Assembly: GCF_001189235.2 (NCBI RefSeq)
Contig: NZ_LFIP02000003.1
Coordinates: forward strand, 186,001-250,000
DNA from: Bradyrhizobium embrapense
GTDB taxonomy: Bacteria; Pseudomonadota; Alphaproteobacteria; Rhizobiales; Xanthobacteraceae
Length of the DNA: 64,000 bases
Reading direction: 5' to 3'
The first letter of the stretch is position 1. Each line of letters opens with the position of its first letter. The translations under genes and the position numbers were made by a program. The notes below the pieces were generated by a model. That model had not been told where the DNA came from and made no database searches. It saw only the letters and a list, made by a program, of their open reading frames with translations. Below are positions 23,109 to 33,110 of the stretch, piece by piece.

Positions 23109-23858
23109 TCAAACAGAATCCTCCGGCAGCGCAGCCTGATCGATCAGCCAGACGGTTTCGCCCAGCGATCGCGCGCGGTTTGCCGGCAGGTTCTCGCCTG
23201 CGAACAGGCGCGTCAAGATCGCGCGCTTAGTTTCGCCTGCCACCTCGAACAGCATCTCGCGGCAGGAGGCGAGCGCGGGCAGGGTCAGCGACACCCGCGG
23301 CACGAACGGTTCGACGTTGGCCTTCGGGACCCCGACCACCCAGCGCTGCGTCTCCTCGACCGCGGGATAGCCCGGAAACAACGAGGCGGTATGGCCATCG
23401 GGTCCGATGCCCATCAGCACGAGGTCGAACAGCGGCCGCTTCGGATCGAGCTGCTCGGCGCCATAGAACGCCATCAGCTCGTTCTCATAGAGCGCCGCGC
23501 TGATGTCGGGATCCCTGAGATCGGCGGTGTCGGTTGCGATCGGGTGGACGTTGGCGGCCGGAGCGCAGCGGTCGAGGAAGGCCTGGCGCGCCATGCTCAT
23601 ATTGTGCAGCTTGTCTTTGCGTGGCACCAGGCGCTCGTCGCCGATGAACCAGTCGACGCGGTCCCACGGAATCCTCGCGCGATAATCCGGCGTCGCCAGC
23701 AGCTGGTAGAGCGCCTTGGGGCTGGAGCCGCCGGTGAGGCAGACCGCGATCCGGCCGCTGTTCTGATCGAACCTGGCGAGCACCCGCTCGGCGGCCGTCT
23801 TCGCCAGTGCCGCTGGATCGGCGACCGTGATGATCCTGCGCTCGCCGGGCGTGGTCAT
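23109..23858 (-). CDS. pgl: 6-phosphogluconolactonase
   Basis: Pgl (DevB/SOL type) hydrolyses 6-phosphogluconolactone made by Zwf. The 249-residue protein has the glucosamine-isomerase-like fold signs: CLTGGSSPKALYQLL (N-terminal phosphate loop), WFIGDERLVP, NMSMARQAFLD and LVLMGIGPDGHTASLFPG. I chose the ATG at 23858, one base after the zwf stop, rather than an in-frame ATG 30 bases upstream inside zwf. Gene order zwf-pgl matches the two sequential reactions. Confidence 0.94.
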   Translation of the reverse strand: MTTPGERRIITVADPAALAKTAAERVLARFDQNSGRIAVCLTGGSSPKALYQLLATPDYRARIPWDRVDWFIGDERLVPRKDKLHNMSMARQAFLDRCAPAANVHPIATDTADLRDPDISAALYENELMAFYGAEQLDPKRPLFDLVLMGIGPDGHTASLFPGYPAVEETQRWVVGVPKANVEPFVPRVSLTLPALASCREMLFEVAGETKRAILTRLFAGENLPANRARSLGETVWLIDQAALPEDSV

Positions 23859-23859
23859 C

Positions 23860-25353
23860 TCAGCTGAGCTTCCGCCAGCTGCGGCCATCGCGGGTCAGCA
23901 GCGCGTTGGCCGCCTCGGGGCCCTCGCTGCCGGCCTTGTAGGGCTGCAGGCCGCGCCCGCCGGCGCTCTTCCAGGCGTCGATGAAGGGCTGCACCGCCTG
24001 CCATCCGGCCTCGACGCTATCGGCGCGCTGGAACAGTAAATTGTCGCCGATCATGCAGTCATAGATCAGCGTCTCGTAGCCGGTCGACGGCTCGGCCTTG
24101 AAGTAGTCCTTGTAGCGGAACTTCATCTCGACGCCGTCGATGTCGATGGCCGGGCCAGGCACCTTGGTGTTGAATTGCAGCTCGATGCCTTCGGTCGGCT
24201 CGGTGGAGATGACGAGGTAATTCTGCGACAGGCGGTCGACCGCGGTGTCTCGGAACATCGCGAACGGCGCCTGCTTGAACTTGATCGCGATCTCGGTGCG
24301 CTTGGTCGCCAGCGCCTTGCCGGTGCGCAAATAGAACGGCACGCCGGCCCAGCGCCAATTGTCGATGGTCAGCTTCAGCGCGGCATAGGTCTCGGTCGAG
24401 CTGTCCGGCCTGACATCCGGTGTCTTGAGATAGTCCTCGATCTCGGCGTCGCCGATCCGGCCGCCGCGATACTGGCCGCGCACCGAGTTGGACAGCGCCT
24501 CCTGCGCGCTCTGGATCTGGATCGCGCTCAGGACCTCGGCCTTCTCGGAGCGCACCGCATGCGCGTCGAACCGCGCCGGCGGCTCCATCGTCACCAGCGA
24601 CAGCAGCTGGAACAGATGGTTCGGCACCATGTCGCGCAGCGCGCCGGTGGCGTCGTAGAAGCTGCCGCGGTGGCCGACGCCGAGCTTCTCGTCGACGGTG
24701 ATCTGGACGTGGTCGATGTGGTTGCGATTCCAGATCGGCTCGAACATGCCGTTGGCAAAGCGCAGCACCAGGATGTTCTGGACGGTTTCCTTGCCGAGGT
24801 AATGGTCGATCCGGTAGATCTGGTGCTCGTCCATCAGCTTCAGCAGGGCGGCGTTTAGCGCCCTGGCCGACGCCAGATCGGTGCCGAACGGCTTTTCGAT
24901 GATCAGCCGCCGCCAGGCGCCGTTCTCCTCCAGCATGCCGGTGCGCCCGAGCTGCTCGCTGATCGGCAGGAAGGCGCTCGGCGGGGTCGCGAGATAGAAC
25001 AGCCGGTTGCCGCCGGTGCCGCGCGCCGTCTCGAGCTTGTCGAGCCGTTCGTTCATGGCGTCAAAGGACGACGGATCCCTCGGATCGGCCTCGATCGCGG
25101 TGACGCATTCGAACAGCCGTTTCGCGATCGTCTCGTCGACCGGGCGGGTGGCGAACTTGCGCAGCCCCTGCATCAGGCTGTCGGTCAGCTGCTCGTTCGA
25201 CATGCCCTTGCGGACGATGCCGACAACGCAGAATTTCTCCGGCAGCAGGTTGCCGGCGGCGAGATTGTAGAGCGCCGGGACCACCAGCCGGTGCGTCAGA
25301 TCACCGGTGGCGCCGAAAATGATGAAGGAGCAAGGATCGGGTTTCTTCTGCAC
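23860..25353 (-). CDS. zwf: Glucose-6-phosphate dehydrogenase
   Basis: Zwf oxidises glucose-6-phosphate to the lactone with reduction of NAD(P)+, the entry to the oxidative pentose-phosphate and Entner-Doudoroff routes. The 497-residue protein shows the nucleotide-binding loop IIFGATGDLTHR, the substrate motif RIDHYLGKETVQN with its catalytic histidine, and EKPFGTDLASA. I chose GTG 25353 because GGAAGG precedes it and homologues begin with a short tail before the nucleotide loop; the longer ORF start at 25407 would overlap gnd by 35 bases. Confidence 0.94.
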   Translation of the reverse strand: MQKKPDPCSFIIFGATGDLTHRLVVPALYNLAAGNLLPEKFCVVGIVRKGMSNEQLTDSLMQGLRKFATRPVDETIAKRLFECVTAIEADPRDPSSFDAMNERLDKLETARGTGGNRLFYLATPPSAFLPISEQLGRTGMLEENGAWRRLIIEKPFGTDLASARALNAALLKLMDEHQIYRIDHYLGKETVQNILVLRFANGMFEPIWNRNHIDHVQITVDEKLGVGHRGSFYDATGALRDMVPNHLFQLLSLVTMEPPARFDAHAVRSEKAEVLSAIQIQSAQEALSNSVRGQYRGGRIGDAEIEDYLKTPDVRPDSSTETYAALKLTIDNWRWAGVPFYLRTGKALATKRTEIAIKFKQAPFAMFRDTAVDRLSQNYLVISTEPTEGIELQFNTKVPGPAIDIDGVEMKFRYKDYFKAEPSTGYETLIYDCMIGDNLLFQRADSVEAGWQAVQPFIDAWKSAGGRGLQPYKAGSEGPEAANALLTRDGRSWRKLS

Positions 25354-25372
25354 GTGACCTTCCGCGTTCAAT

Positions 25373-26356
25373 TCAAGCCTTCTTCGGCGGCTCCTTGTGG
25401 CCGCCAAAACCTGCGCGCATCGCCGAGAGGATCTTCTCGGCGAATGTGTGATCCTTGCGCGAGCGGAAGCGGGTGTAGAGCGCGGCCGTCAGCACCTCCG
25501 CCGGCACTGCCTCGTCGACCGCCGCGTTGACGGTCCAGCGGCCTTCGCCGGAATCCTCGACGAAGCCGGAATAATTGTCGAGCGTGTGGTTCTGCGCCAG
25601 CGCCGAGGCCGTGAGGTCGAGCAGCCAGGATGGGATCACGCTCCCGCGCCGCCACACTTCGGCGATGTCGGCGATGTCGAGATCGAAGCGATGCTCCGGC
25701 GGCAGCGCCTCGATATTGGCGTTCTTCAGGATGTCGAAGCCCTCGGCATAGGCCTGCATCAGACCGTATTCGATGCCGTTGTGGATCATCTTGACGAAAT
25801 GCCCGGCACCAACAGGACCGGCGTGGATGTAGCCCTGTTCGATGCGCGGATCCCGGCCCTCGCGGCCGGAGGTGCGCGGGATGTCGCCGATGCCCGGCGC
25901 CAGCGTCTTGAAGATCGGGTCGAGCCGGTCGACCACCTTCTTGTCGCCGCCGATCATCATGCAGTAGCCGCGCTCGATGCCCCAGATGCCGCCGCTGGTG
26001 CCGACATCGACGTAATGCAGCCCACGCTCCCGGAGTGCCTTGCCGCGGCGGACGTCGTCCTGCCAGAAGGTGTTGCCGCCGTCGATGATGACGTCGCCCG
26101 GCTGCATCAGCTTCGACAGCGCCTCGATGGTGGCTTCGGTGATCTTGCCGGCCGGCAGCATCACCCAGGCGGTGCGCGGCGCTTCCAGCTTGAGGACGAA
26201 ATCCTCCAGCGACGAGGCGCCGGCGGCGTTGTCGGCGACCAGCGCCGCGACCGCCTTCGGATCCTTGTCGTAGACCACGGTGGTGTGGCCATTGCTCATC
26301 AGGCGGCGGACGATATTGCCGCCCATCCGCCCGAGGCCGATCATGCCGAGTTGCAT
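25373..26356 (-). CDS. gnd: 6-phosphogluconate dehydrogenase, decarboxylating (short form)
   Basis: Gnd converts 6-phosphogluconate to ribulose-5-phosphate and CO2. At 327 residues it is the short YqeC/GntZ-type enzyme rather than the roughly 470-residue form. Visible motifs are [15 protein letters not shown] (coenzyme loop, 5-19), [16 protein letters not shown] (the active-site GG block) and [19 protein letters not shown]. The C-terminal [16 protein letters not shown] block is also typical. Short enzymes often prefer NAD+ (family knowledge). It sits 11 bases after tal-pgi and 19 before the zwf start. Confidence 0.93.
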   Translation of the reverse strand: MQLGMIGLGRMGGNIVRRLMSNGHTTVVYDKDPKAVAALVADNAAGASSLEDFVLKLEAPRTAWVMLPAGKITEATIEALSKLMQPGDVIIDGGNTFWQDDVRRGKALRERGLHYVDVGTSGGIWGIERGYCMMIGGDKKVVDRLDPIFKTLAPGIGDIPRTSGREGRDPRIEQGYIHAGPVGAGHFVKMIHNGIEYGLMQAYAEGFDILKNANIEALPPEHRFDLDIADIAEVWRRGSVIPSWLLDLTASALAQNHTLDNYSGFVEDSGEGRWTVNAAVDEAVPAEVLTAALYTRFRSRKDHTFAEKILSAMRAGFGGHKEPPKKA

Positions 26357-26367
26357 CCCTGCCTCCG

Positions 26368-29214
26368 TCAGTTCAGTGCGGCCGAGATCGCGGCATCGAG
26401 TGCCGCAAGCCCGGAGGTGAGATCGCCCTTGAGATGCACCCGCAGCGCCCGCCGGCCGCGCTCGGTGAGCACGTCGAAATCGCCGCGCGCCTGCGCCGCC
26501 TTGATGACGCCGAAGCTCGCCTTCTGGCCGGGCACCGGAAGGTCCTGGCTGTCGTCGGTCGTGACCTGCAGGAACACGCCGCTGTCGGGCCCGCCCTTGT
26601 AGGCCTGCCCGGTCGAGTGCAGGAAGCGCGGGCCGAACTCGGCGCAGGTCGCCAGGTGCTTTGCGTCGCGCACTTTCAGCCGCATCGCCTGCATGGCGTC
26701 GATGGTGTCGCCGTCGCGCTCGATATAGGCGAGCAGGGCGACATAGTCGCCGCGGCCGGAGCGCGACAGGTGGGCCTTGATCCAGGAATTGAGGTCGCCA
26801 TTGGCGCCGGCCTTGCGCAGATCCTCGGCGTTCTGCGCGTCGGTGTAGAGCTCGATCCCGTCCGCCGACGCCACCGGCTGCTCGGCCGGCAGCGATCCGG
26901 TCTTCTCAAACGCCGCCGTCAGCTCGCGGGTCTTGACCTTGGCGGCCTCGACGTCGGGCTGGTTGAACGGGTTGATGCCGAGGATCGAGCCTGCGACCGC
27001 GGTCGCAATCTCGAAGCGGAAGAACTCCTGGCCGATATGGTCGATCGACTTCATCACGATCCGGACGACGGGATGGCCGGCGGCCTCGAGCGCAGCGAGC
27101 TTGGCCTCATGCGCAGCATCGTGCTCGCCCTCGGTGCGCAGGTCGATGAAGAAGCGGTCGTTGCCGTAGACCACAGCATCGCCGATGGTCTCGCCCTCGA
27201 TCGGGATCAGGCCCTTGCCGTCCTTGCCGGTCGATTCGGCGATCAGCTGCTCGGCCCAGGCGCCGAAATCGGCGACGTCGGGCGAGGCGAAGATCGTCAC
27301 CTTGTCGCGGCCTTCCAGCCCGGCGATGCCCATTGCCAGTCCGAGCTGGACGCCCGGGTTTTCCTGCGGCGGCACGTCGGCGCCGCAGGAGCGCACCATG
27401 GCGAGCGTATGGCCGAGCAGGCTGCGGACGTCGATGCCCGCGGCCGCTGCCGGCACCAGGCCGAACGGCGACAGCACGGAATAGCGGCCGCCGATCGCGG
27501 GGTCGCCGTAGAAGATGCGGGCAAAGCCCTGCTTGATCGCGACCTTCTGCAGCGACGAGCCGGGATCGGTCACCGCGATGAAACGATGTCCGGCCTTGTC
27601 CTTGCCGATCGCCTTGGCCACCCGGTCGAAGAAATAGTCCTTCATCACATTCGGCTCGGTGGTGCCGCCGGACTTGGACGAGACGATGAACAGCGTTTTT
27701 GCGATATCGACATACTCCTCCATCGCGCGCACCTGCGCCGGATCGGTGGAGTCGAGCACGTGCAGCCGCGGGAAGCCGGACTTGTGCGGGAAGGTCTGGG
27801 CCAGGACCTCCGGCCCGAGGCTCGATCCGCCCATGCCGAGCACGACGGCGTCGGTGAAGTTCTGGCCCTTCACGCGTTTGGCGAAATCCTCGTAGTCGGC
27901 GACGTCGGCGGAAGCGGCGCTGGTCAGCCAGCCCAGCCATTTGTCCTCGTCATCGCCGGTCCAGACCGACTTGTCCTTGTGCCAGAGCCTTCGGATCTTG
28001 GCGGAGGCGCGCCAGTCCTCGGTGCTCTTCTCGACCGCCTTCGCGATGCCGGCGCCGAGCGCCAGCTTCTGCTGGTCGATGCCGCCGCCGAGCGAGGTCG
28101 CGCGCTTGTGGGCGACCGCGCCGTACAGCTTGTCGGCCGCGTCGGCGAACAGCTTGACGCCGTCCTTGACCAGCTCCTCGGTGATCGCATCGAGCGAGAT
28201 GCCGGACTTCTCCAGCTGCTCCAGCACGTGGCGGGCGTCCGCGACATTCTCCTCGAGGCTGTCGCGGACCTTGCCGTGGTCGCGGAAGGCGTCGAGCGTC
28301 GCCGGCGGGACGGTGTTGACCGTGTCGGGGCCGATCAGCTCCTCGACATAGAGCACATCGCTATAGTCCTTGTTCTTGGTACCGGTGGACGCCCACAGCA
28401 GCCGCTGCGGCTTGGCACCCTTGGCGGTGAGCTTGTCCCAGCGCGCCCCCGAGAACAGGCGCTTGTAGTCCTGGTAGGCGAGCTTTGCATTGGCGATCGC
28501 GACCTTGCCCTTCAGCGCCGCGAGCCGCTCCTTCTCGGATGGGTCGTTGGCGCGCGCGATCTTCTCGTCGAGCTGCTTGTCGACGGCGCTATCGATGCGG
28601 CTGACGAAGAAGCTGGCGACGCTCGCGACATGGGAAGGATCGCCACCCTTGGCGACGTACTTCTCCAGGCCCTTGAGATAGGCCTCCGCGACCTGCCGAT
28701 AGACCTTCTGCGAGAACAGCAGCGTGATGTTGATGCTGATGCCTTCGCCGATCAGATACTCGATCGCCGGCAGACCCTCCGGCGTCGCCGGCACCTTGAC
28801 CATCAGGTTCTTGCGATGGACGTCCTTCCAGAGCCGCTCGGCCTCCACGATCGTGCCCTTGGTATCCATCGCCAGATAGGGCGACACTTCGAGGCTGACG
28901 AAGCCGTCGCCGCCATGGCTGTGGTCGTAGACCGGGCGCAGCACGTCGGCGGCATGCTGGATATCCACGACGGCAAGATGCTCGAACAGGTCGGCGACGG
29001 AGCGGTCGCCCTTCTTGAGGGCCTGGCCGATCGCCCCGTCATACTCGTCCGAGCTGCCGATCGCCTTCTCGAAGATCGAGGGGTTGGACGTCACGCCTTT
29101 GACGCCGTCGGTCTCGATCAGCCGCTTCAGGTCGCCCTTGGCGACGAAGCCGCGGGCGAGGAAGTCCAGCCAGACGGCCTGGCGGTGATTTTCGAGTGCT
29201 TTGACGGGGTTCAT
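26368..29214 (-). CDS. tal-pgi: Bifunctional transaldolase / glucose-6-phosphate isomerase
   Basis: This 948-residue fusion combines two central carbon enzymes. The N-terminal transaldolase (about 1-360) shows the family start [12 protein letters not shown] (41-52), the Schiff-base lysine K140 in [10 protein letters not shown] and [13 protein letters not shown]. The C-terminal half (about 400-948) is a phosphoglucose isomerase with [22 protein letters not shown] and [14 protein letters not shown]. Such fusions are known in several alphaproteobacteria and cyanobacteria. It is the first gene of the operon, so non-oxidative carbon shuffling and fructose/glucose-6-phosphate exchange are made with zwf and gnd. 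A TTGACA box on the minus strand (29291-29286) may be a -35 element, but no good -10 follows. Confidence 0.94.
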   Translation of the reverse strand: MNPVKALENHRQAVWLDFLARGFVAKGDLKRLIETDGVKGVTSNPSIFEKAIGSSDEYDGAIGQALKKGDRSVADLFEHLAVVDIQHAADVLRPVYDHSHGGDGFVSLEVSPYLAMDTKGTIVEAERLWKDVHRKNLMVKVPATPEGLPAIEYLIGEGISINITLLFSQKVYRQVAEAYLKGLEKYVAKGGDPSHVASVASFFVSRIDSAVDKQLDEKIARANDPSEKERLAALKGKVAIANAKLAYQDYKRLFSGARWDKLTAKGAKPQRLLWASTGTKNKDYSDVLYVEELIGPDTVNTVPPATLDAFRDHGKVRDSLEENVADARHVLEQLEKSGISLDAITEELVKDGVKLFADAADKLYGAVAHKRATSLGGGIDQQKLALGAGIAKAVEKSTEDWRASAKIRRLWHKDKSVWTGDDEDKWLGWLTSAASADVADYEDFAKRVKGQNFTDAVVLGMGGSSLGPEVLAQTFPHKSGFPRLHVLDSTDPAQVRAMEEYVDIAKTLFIVSSKSGGTTEPNVMKDYFFDRVAKAIGKDKAGHRFIAVTDPGSSLQKVAIKQGFARIFYGDPAIGGRYSVLSPFGLVPAAAAGIDVRSLLGHTLAMVRSCGADVPPQENPGVQLGLAMGIAGLEGRDKVTIFASPDVADFGAWAEQLIAESTGKDGKGLIPIEGETIGDAVVYGNDRFFIDLRTEGEHDAAHEAKLAALEAAGHPVVRIVMKSIDHIGQEFFRFEIATAVAGSILGINPFNQPDVEAAKVKTRELTAAFEKTGSLPAEQPVASADGIELYTDAQNAEDLRKAGANGDLNSWIKAHLSRSGRGDYVALLAYIERDGDTIDAMQAMRLKVRDAKHLATCAEFGPRFLHSTGQAYKGGPDSGVFLQVTTDDSQDLPVPGQKASFGVIKAAQARGDFDVLTERGRRALRVHLKGDLTSGLAALDAAISAALN

Positions 29215-29448
29215 GGGTGCCTGTTCTCGTTCGATCGAGGGTCGATTTTTGGGTTCCCGGGCAGCTTTCGGGGGTGGAGGCGGATTGTCAACATGACTGG
29301 GGGCCCGGGCGGAATATCAGCATTCCCAAGGGATAACGCCATTCACAACAGTTCGATCCCCTCGGAGCGTGGTAGGAGCAGACCCTGATCTCGGCACATT
29401 TTTATGACGCGTGCGGCGCATGCCTGTGCGTCACGGCCGCAGCGCGCG

Positions 29449-29898
29449 TCAGGGCCGCAGGTAGAGGTAGCCCTCGGATTGCAGCTCGGCGAGCCGGACC
29501 ACGCCGCCGCGCTCGGCGGCGACGAAGCCCGGGAGCAGGTCGGCGAGGGTGATGTTCTGCGATTTCATGGTGTTGCCGCAGGCGGCGAGCTCGATGCCAT
29601 CCTTGGCGAACTGTCCGACACGCTTCGACAGGTCGGGATTGGCCGCCGCCGCATGAAACGCCTTCAGCGCCCGGCCATGCACCACGAGCGCGATCGTCAC
29701 ATGGCCGGGTCCGCCGACGCCGTCGAGATGGTTCTGGATGTTGCCGATCACGAAATTGACCTTGTCGAGGTCGTCGAGGTGGTAGGCCACCCTCAGCTTT
29801 GCCGGTGGTGGAGTCTCAGTAGCGGCGTTCGCCCGTGACGCCGCGAAGGCCGCGCCGACCGCCGAGAGCGTACCCCACAGGATGCTGCGTCGCTGCAT
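29449..29898 (-). CDS. Exported DsrE-family protein
   Basis: The 149-residue protein starts MQRRSILWGTLSAVGAAF and has an alanine-rich cleavage region (SRANAATE), consistent with a Tat or Sec signal peptide of about 25 residues. The mature part resembles DsrE/DsrF-like sulfur-relay folds: VAYHLDDLDKVNFVIGNIQNH, the 'VVHGRAL' strand-turn and GIELAACGNTM with a single conserved-type cysteine. Periplasmic DsrE-like proteins are common, with unknown partners. A 13-bp stem with a 3-base bulge (29405-29417 with 29436-29451) covers the stop codon and may end the transcript. Confidence 0.75.
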   Translation of the reverse strand: MQRRSILWGTLSAVGAAFAASRANAATETPPPAKLRVAYHLDDLDKVNFVIGNIQNHLDGVGGPGHVTIALVVHGRALKAFHAAAANPDLSKRVGQFAKDGIELAACGNTMKSQNITLADLLPGFVAAERGGVVRLAELQSEGYLYLRP

Positions 29899-29938
29899 GG
29901 CGTCCCTCGCGCAATTGTTGTCGACCGGGCCGAGCCTA

Positions 29939-30556
29939 TCACTTGTGGCGGAGCGCAGCGAGTTCCTTGCGGTCGGTCACAAGTTCGGCGCATTCGCCTG
30001 GAGCCGCCCGATCGACGCGGAAGATCTTGTCATCGGCGCCGGCAAGCAGCTCTTCGCTCGCCTCATCGTCGGGCTTGTTGCGATTCCACATCCTGATGCT
30101 GGCGAGGCGTGCGATCGCGGACTTATCGTCCTTCGACAACGCCACGCTGATACCGCCGCCTTCACAATCCACGCCGCATTCGAAGCGGATTTCGTGTCCG
30201 GATTCGGTCGCAATCGCATGGTTGCAGTAGCCGCTGGAGTCGAAATTGCCGGGGCGATGACGATAGGTAACGCCAAGCCGGAACGAGTAACTGGTAGTCC
30301 CGTCCTCCGGCGCATCTTCGGCGGCGACGAGGAGCTTCATCGCGCTGACCTTCTGCTTCGGATGCTGCGCCAGATGATTTGCATCGTATCGCCGCACGAA
30401 GCAGGCATAGGCTTTCGCGCCCGGCGGGCCTGCAAACATCCTGTTGTCGAAGGCGGCCGCCTTGGCCTTGTCGATGCCTTCTTGCGCCTCGACGGTTAAC
30501 GCCGCGCCGACGCAGGCTGCGGCGGCAAGTGCGACAACGAGGAATGTCTGCTTCAT
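29939..30556 (-). CDS. Exported protein of unknown function
   Basis: I do not recognise a family. The 205-residue product begins MKQTFLVVALAAAACVGAAL and has a cleavable-looking signal peptide ending near TVEAQEG. The mature protein has cysteines in YACFVRRYD, YCNHA, FECGVDCEGGG and GECAEL, suggesting disulfides in the periplasm. The middle reads like a short beta-rich domain (SYSFRLGVTYRHRPG). The start at 30556 was preferred to an ATG 54 bases upstream because the signal peptide begins there. It lies 40 bases upstream of the DsrE-like gene in the same direction and may be co-transcribed with it. Confidence 0.65.
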   Translation of the reverse strand: MKQTFLVVALAAAACVGAALTVEAQEGIDKAKAAAFDNRMFAGPPGAKAYACFVRRYDANHLAQHPKQKVSAMKLLVAAEDAPEDGTTSYSFRLGVTYRHRPGNFDSSGYCNHAIATESGHEIRFECGVDCEGGGISVALSKDDKSAIARLASIRMWNRNKPDDEASEELLAGADDKIFRVDRAAPGECAELVTDRKELAALRHK

Positions 30557-31063
30557 GACCGCCTCGGGAATAGCCGGCGTCTCCAAGCTGTCATCTTTAC
30601 AGCGCGGCAATGGTGCCGCGTGGAACTGCGCGGGCTCGTTGGCTTAGTCGCGGCGACAAGGAGGCACGTTCAACGGCTTCTGAATGTTTGTTCATCCGAA
30701 TCTGTGACGCGCACATCTTGACGCCAAGGCTGGACAGCCACACGTTTTCAGGGAGCCTAACGTTCATCGCCGGACGGGGAAGTTGCCCCGCTCGGATGTC
30801 CGTCTCGGAAGCCTGGCCCCGGTAAACCACGGATGTGGCTAAGGGGCTACAACCGCTAAAATCAGGTTACCAACGGGGGATATTGATGAACCATTAAGCT
30901 TCCTGCCTGTTGATAAGGCAGAGGCTGCACGCGCCGTGCATTGCCGAAATGAGTCGGTCGAGTGTCCAATGGACCCAGCGTGCCGACGCTGATTCGATCC
31001 TAGGACGCTCTGGTTGCGACTCGTGTCAGTCGTGCGGCGATACATATCGTGGAGATAGGGATC
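30557..31063. other. Intergenic region, presumably with the prkA promoter
   Basis: This 507-base stretch separates divergent genes. I find no convincing coding sequence: the small ORFs lack ribosome sites and family features. It holds short stems, for example CTGCC-TGTTGATAA-GGCAG and GCACG-CGC-CGTGC, near 30902-30940. I could not identify a clear sigma70, EcfG or sigma54 promoter for prkA. Confidence 0.4.
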
Positions 31064-33007
31064 ATGTACAACGATTCTTTGTTCAACGCCTTCGCAAGGT
31101 CGTTTGAAGCACGAAGCCAGACCGACATGTCGATGGCCGAGTATCTGGAGTCGTGTCGAAGTGATCCGATGCGATACGCCAATGCGGCCGAGCGGTTATT
31201 AGCGGCAATCGGTGAGCCCCAGATGATCGACACGGCCAAGGACCCACGCCTTGGCCGTATCTTTTTGAACCGTACGATCAGGTCGTATCCGGCCTTCGCC
31301 GGCTTCTACGGCATGGAGGACACGATCGAGCGCCTCGTCGGCTTCTTCCGTCACGCCGCGCAGGGCCTCGAAGAGCGCAAGCAGATCCTTTATCTGCTCG
31401 GACCGGTCGGCGGCGGCAAGTCGTCGCTCGCCGAGCGCATCAAGGCGCTGATGGAAATCCATCCGATCTACGTGCTGAAGGCGGGTGACGAATTGTCGCC
31501 GGTGTTCGAGAGCCCGCTCGGGCTGTTCGATCCCGAGCAGCTCGGGCCGATGATCGAGGAGAAGTACGGCATTCCGCGCCGCCGGCTCAGCGGGCTGATG
31601 TCGCCCTGGGCCTATAAGCGGCTGGAGGCCTTCGGCGGCGACATCTCGCAATTCCGCGTCGCGCGCATCCAGCCCTCCCGGCTGCGCCAGATCGCGGTCG
31701 CCAAGACCGAGCCCGGCGACGAGAACAACCAGGACATCTCCTCGCTGGTCGGCAAGGTCGACATCCGCAAGCTCGAGACCTACGCCCAGAACGATCCGGA
31801 TGCCTACAGCTATTCCGGCGGCCTCAACCGCGCCAACCAGGGCGTGCTCGAGTTCGTCGAAATGTTCAAGGCGCCGATCAAGATGCTGCACCCGCTGCTG
31901 ACGGCGACGCAGGAGGGCAACTACATCGGCACCGAGAACATCGGTGCGATCCCGTTCACCGGCATCATCCTCGCGCACTCCAACGAAGCCGAGTGGCAGA
32001 GCTTCAAGACCAACAAGAACAACGAGGCTTTCATCGACCGCATCTGCGTCATCAAGGTGCCGTACTGCCTGCGGGTCACCGAGGAGCAGAAGATCTACGA
32101 GAAGCTGATCCAGGGCTCCGAACTTGCCGCCGCGCCGTGCGCGCCGGCCACGCTGGAGACGCTGGCCCGCTTCTCGGTGATGTCGCGGCTGCGCAAGCAC
32201 GAGAACTCGACGCTGTTCGGCAAGATGCGCGTCTATGACGGCGAGAGCCTGAAGGAATCCGATCCCAAGGCGCGCAGCGTTCAGGAGTACAAGGACGCGG
32301 CCGGGGTCGACGAGGGCATGGACGGCGTCTCGACCCGCTTTGCCTTCAAGGTGCTGGCCTCGACCTTCAACCACGATACCACCGAGGTCGGCGCCGACGC
32401 CGTGCATCTCATGTACGTGCTGGAGCAGGCGATCCGCCGCGAGCAGCTGCCTGACGAGACCGAGAAACGCTATCTCGAATTCATCAAGGCCGACCTCGCG
32501 CCGCGCTATGCCGAGTTCATCGGCAACGAGATCCAGAAGGCCTATCTGGAATCCTACGCCGACTACGGCCAGAATCTGTTCGACCGCTACGTCGACTACG
32601 CCGATGCCTGGATCGAGGACCAGGACTTCAAGGATCCCGACACCGGCCAATTGATGAACCGCGAGCTTTTGAACCAGGAGCTGACCAAGATCGAGAAGCC
32701 GGCCGGCATCGCCAATCCGAAGGACTTCCGCAACGAGGTCGTCAAGTTCTCGCTGCGTTCGCGGGCGCACAATGGCGGCAAGAATCCGAGCTGGACCTCG
32801 TACGAAAAGGTTCGCGACGTGATCGAGAAGCGGATATTCTCCCAGGTCGAGGATTTGCTTCCGGTCATCTCGTTCGGCTCCAAGAAGGACGGCGAGACCG
32901 AGAAGAAGCACGGCGAGTTCGTCGAGCGGATGGTGGAGCGCGGTTACACCGAGCGCCAGGTCCGCCGGCTGGTCGAGTGGTACATGCGGGTCAAGCAGGC
33001 CGGCTAA
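31064..33007 (+). CDS. prkA: PrkA family serine protein kinase (YeaG-like)
   Basis: PrkA/YeaG is an AAA+-like protein kinase of stationary-phase and nutrient stress. The 647-residue protein contains an N-terminal AAA domain with Walker A GPVGGGKSS (113-121) and a C-terminal PrkA kinase-like domain. Other family blocks seen are FYGMEDTIERLVGFF, YSGGLNRANQGVLEFVEMFK and IPFTGIILAHSNEAEWQ. The ATG at 31064 has AGGGA and GGAG just upstream; an in-frame GTG at 31049 is possible. It is followed by yeaH and spoVR, the conserved three-gene group, although a hairpin at 33017-33040 separates it from yeaH. Confidence 0.93.
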   Translation: MYNDSLFNAFARSFEARSQTDMSMAEYLESCRSDPMRYANAAERLLAAIGEPQMIDTAKDPRLGRIFLNRTIRSYPAFAGFYGMEDTIERLVGFFRHAAQGLEERKQILYLLGPVGGGKSSLAERIKALMEIHPIYVLKAGDELSPVFESPLGLFDPEQLGPMIEEKYGIPRRRLSGLMSPWAYKRLEAFGGDISQFRVARIQPSRLRQIAVAKTEPGDENNQDISSLVGKVDIRKLETYAQNDPDAYSYSGGLNRANQGVLEFVEMFKAPIKMLHPLLTATQEGNYIGTENIGAIPFTGIILAHSNEAEWQSFKTNKNNEAFIDRICVIKVPYCLRVTEEQKIYEKLIQGSELAAAPCAPATLETLARFSVMSRLRKHENSTLFGKMRVYDGESLKESDPKARSVQEYKDAAGVDEGMDGVSTRFAFKVLASTFNHDTTEVGADAVHLMYVLEQAIRREQLPDETEKRYLEFIKADLAPRYAEFIGNEIQKAYLESYADYGQNLFDRYVDYADAWIEDQDFKDPDTGQLMNRELLNQELTKIEKPAGIANPKDFRNEVVKFSLRSRAHNGGKNPSWTSYEKVRDVIEKRIFSQVEDLLPVISFGSKKDGETEKKHGEFVERMVERGYTERQVRRLVEWYMRVKQAG

Positions 33008-33016
33008 TGCGCGATC

Positions 33017-33040
33017 CGGAAAGCCGGTAACGGCTTTCCG
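33017..33040 (+). terminator. Hairpin between prkA and yeaH
   Basis: GGAAAGCCG and CGGCTTTCC with a GTAA loop, plus one closing C-G pair, give a perfect 10-bp stem nine bases after the prkA stop. No clean T-tract follows (TCTCGTTACG), so it may be a partial terminator or an mRNA-stabilising element that sets prkA expression apart from the two genes downstream. Confidence 0.5.
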
Positions 33041-33110
33041 TCTCGTTACGTCCCTTCCAATAAGAATGCGATGCGACTGTCATGATCGCATCCGGTGAGG
33101 CAGATGCAAC

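Noticed and set aside
25354..25407. Longer zwf start
   Set aside because: It would overlap gnd by 35 bases and lacks the ribosome site seen before the GTG at 25353.
29237..29257. GGAAC box as an EcfG promoter of tal-pgi
   Set aside because: No GTT follows at 16-17 bases; the sequence there is GATC.
26434..29388. A 984-residue plus-strand frame opposite tal-pgi
   Set aside because: Shadow of the fusion gene; no recognisable protein family.
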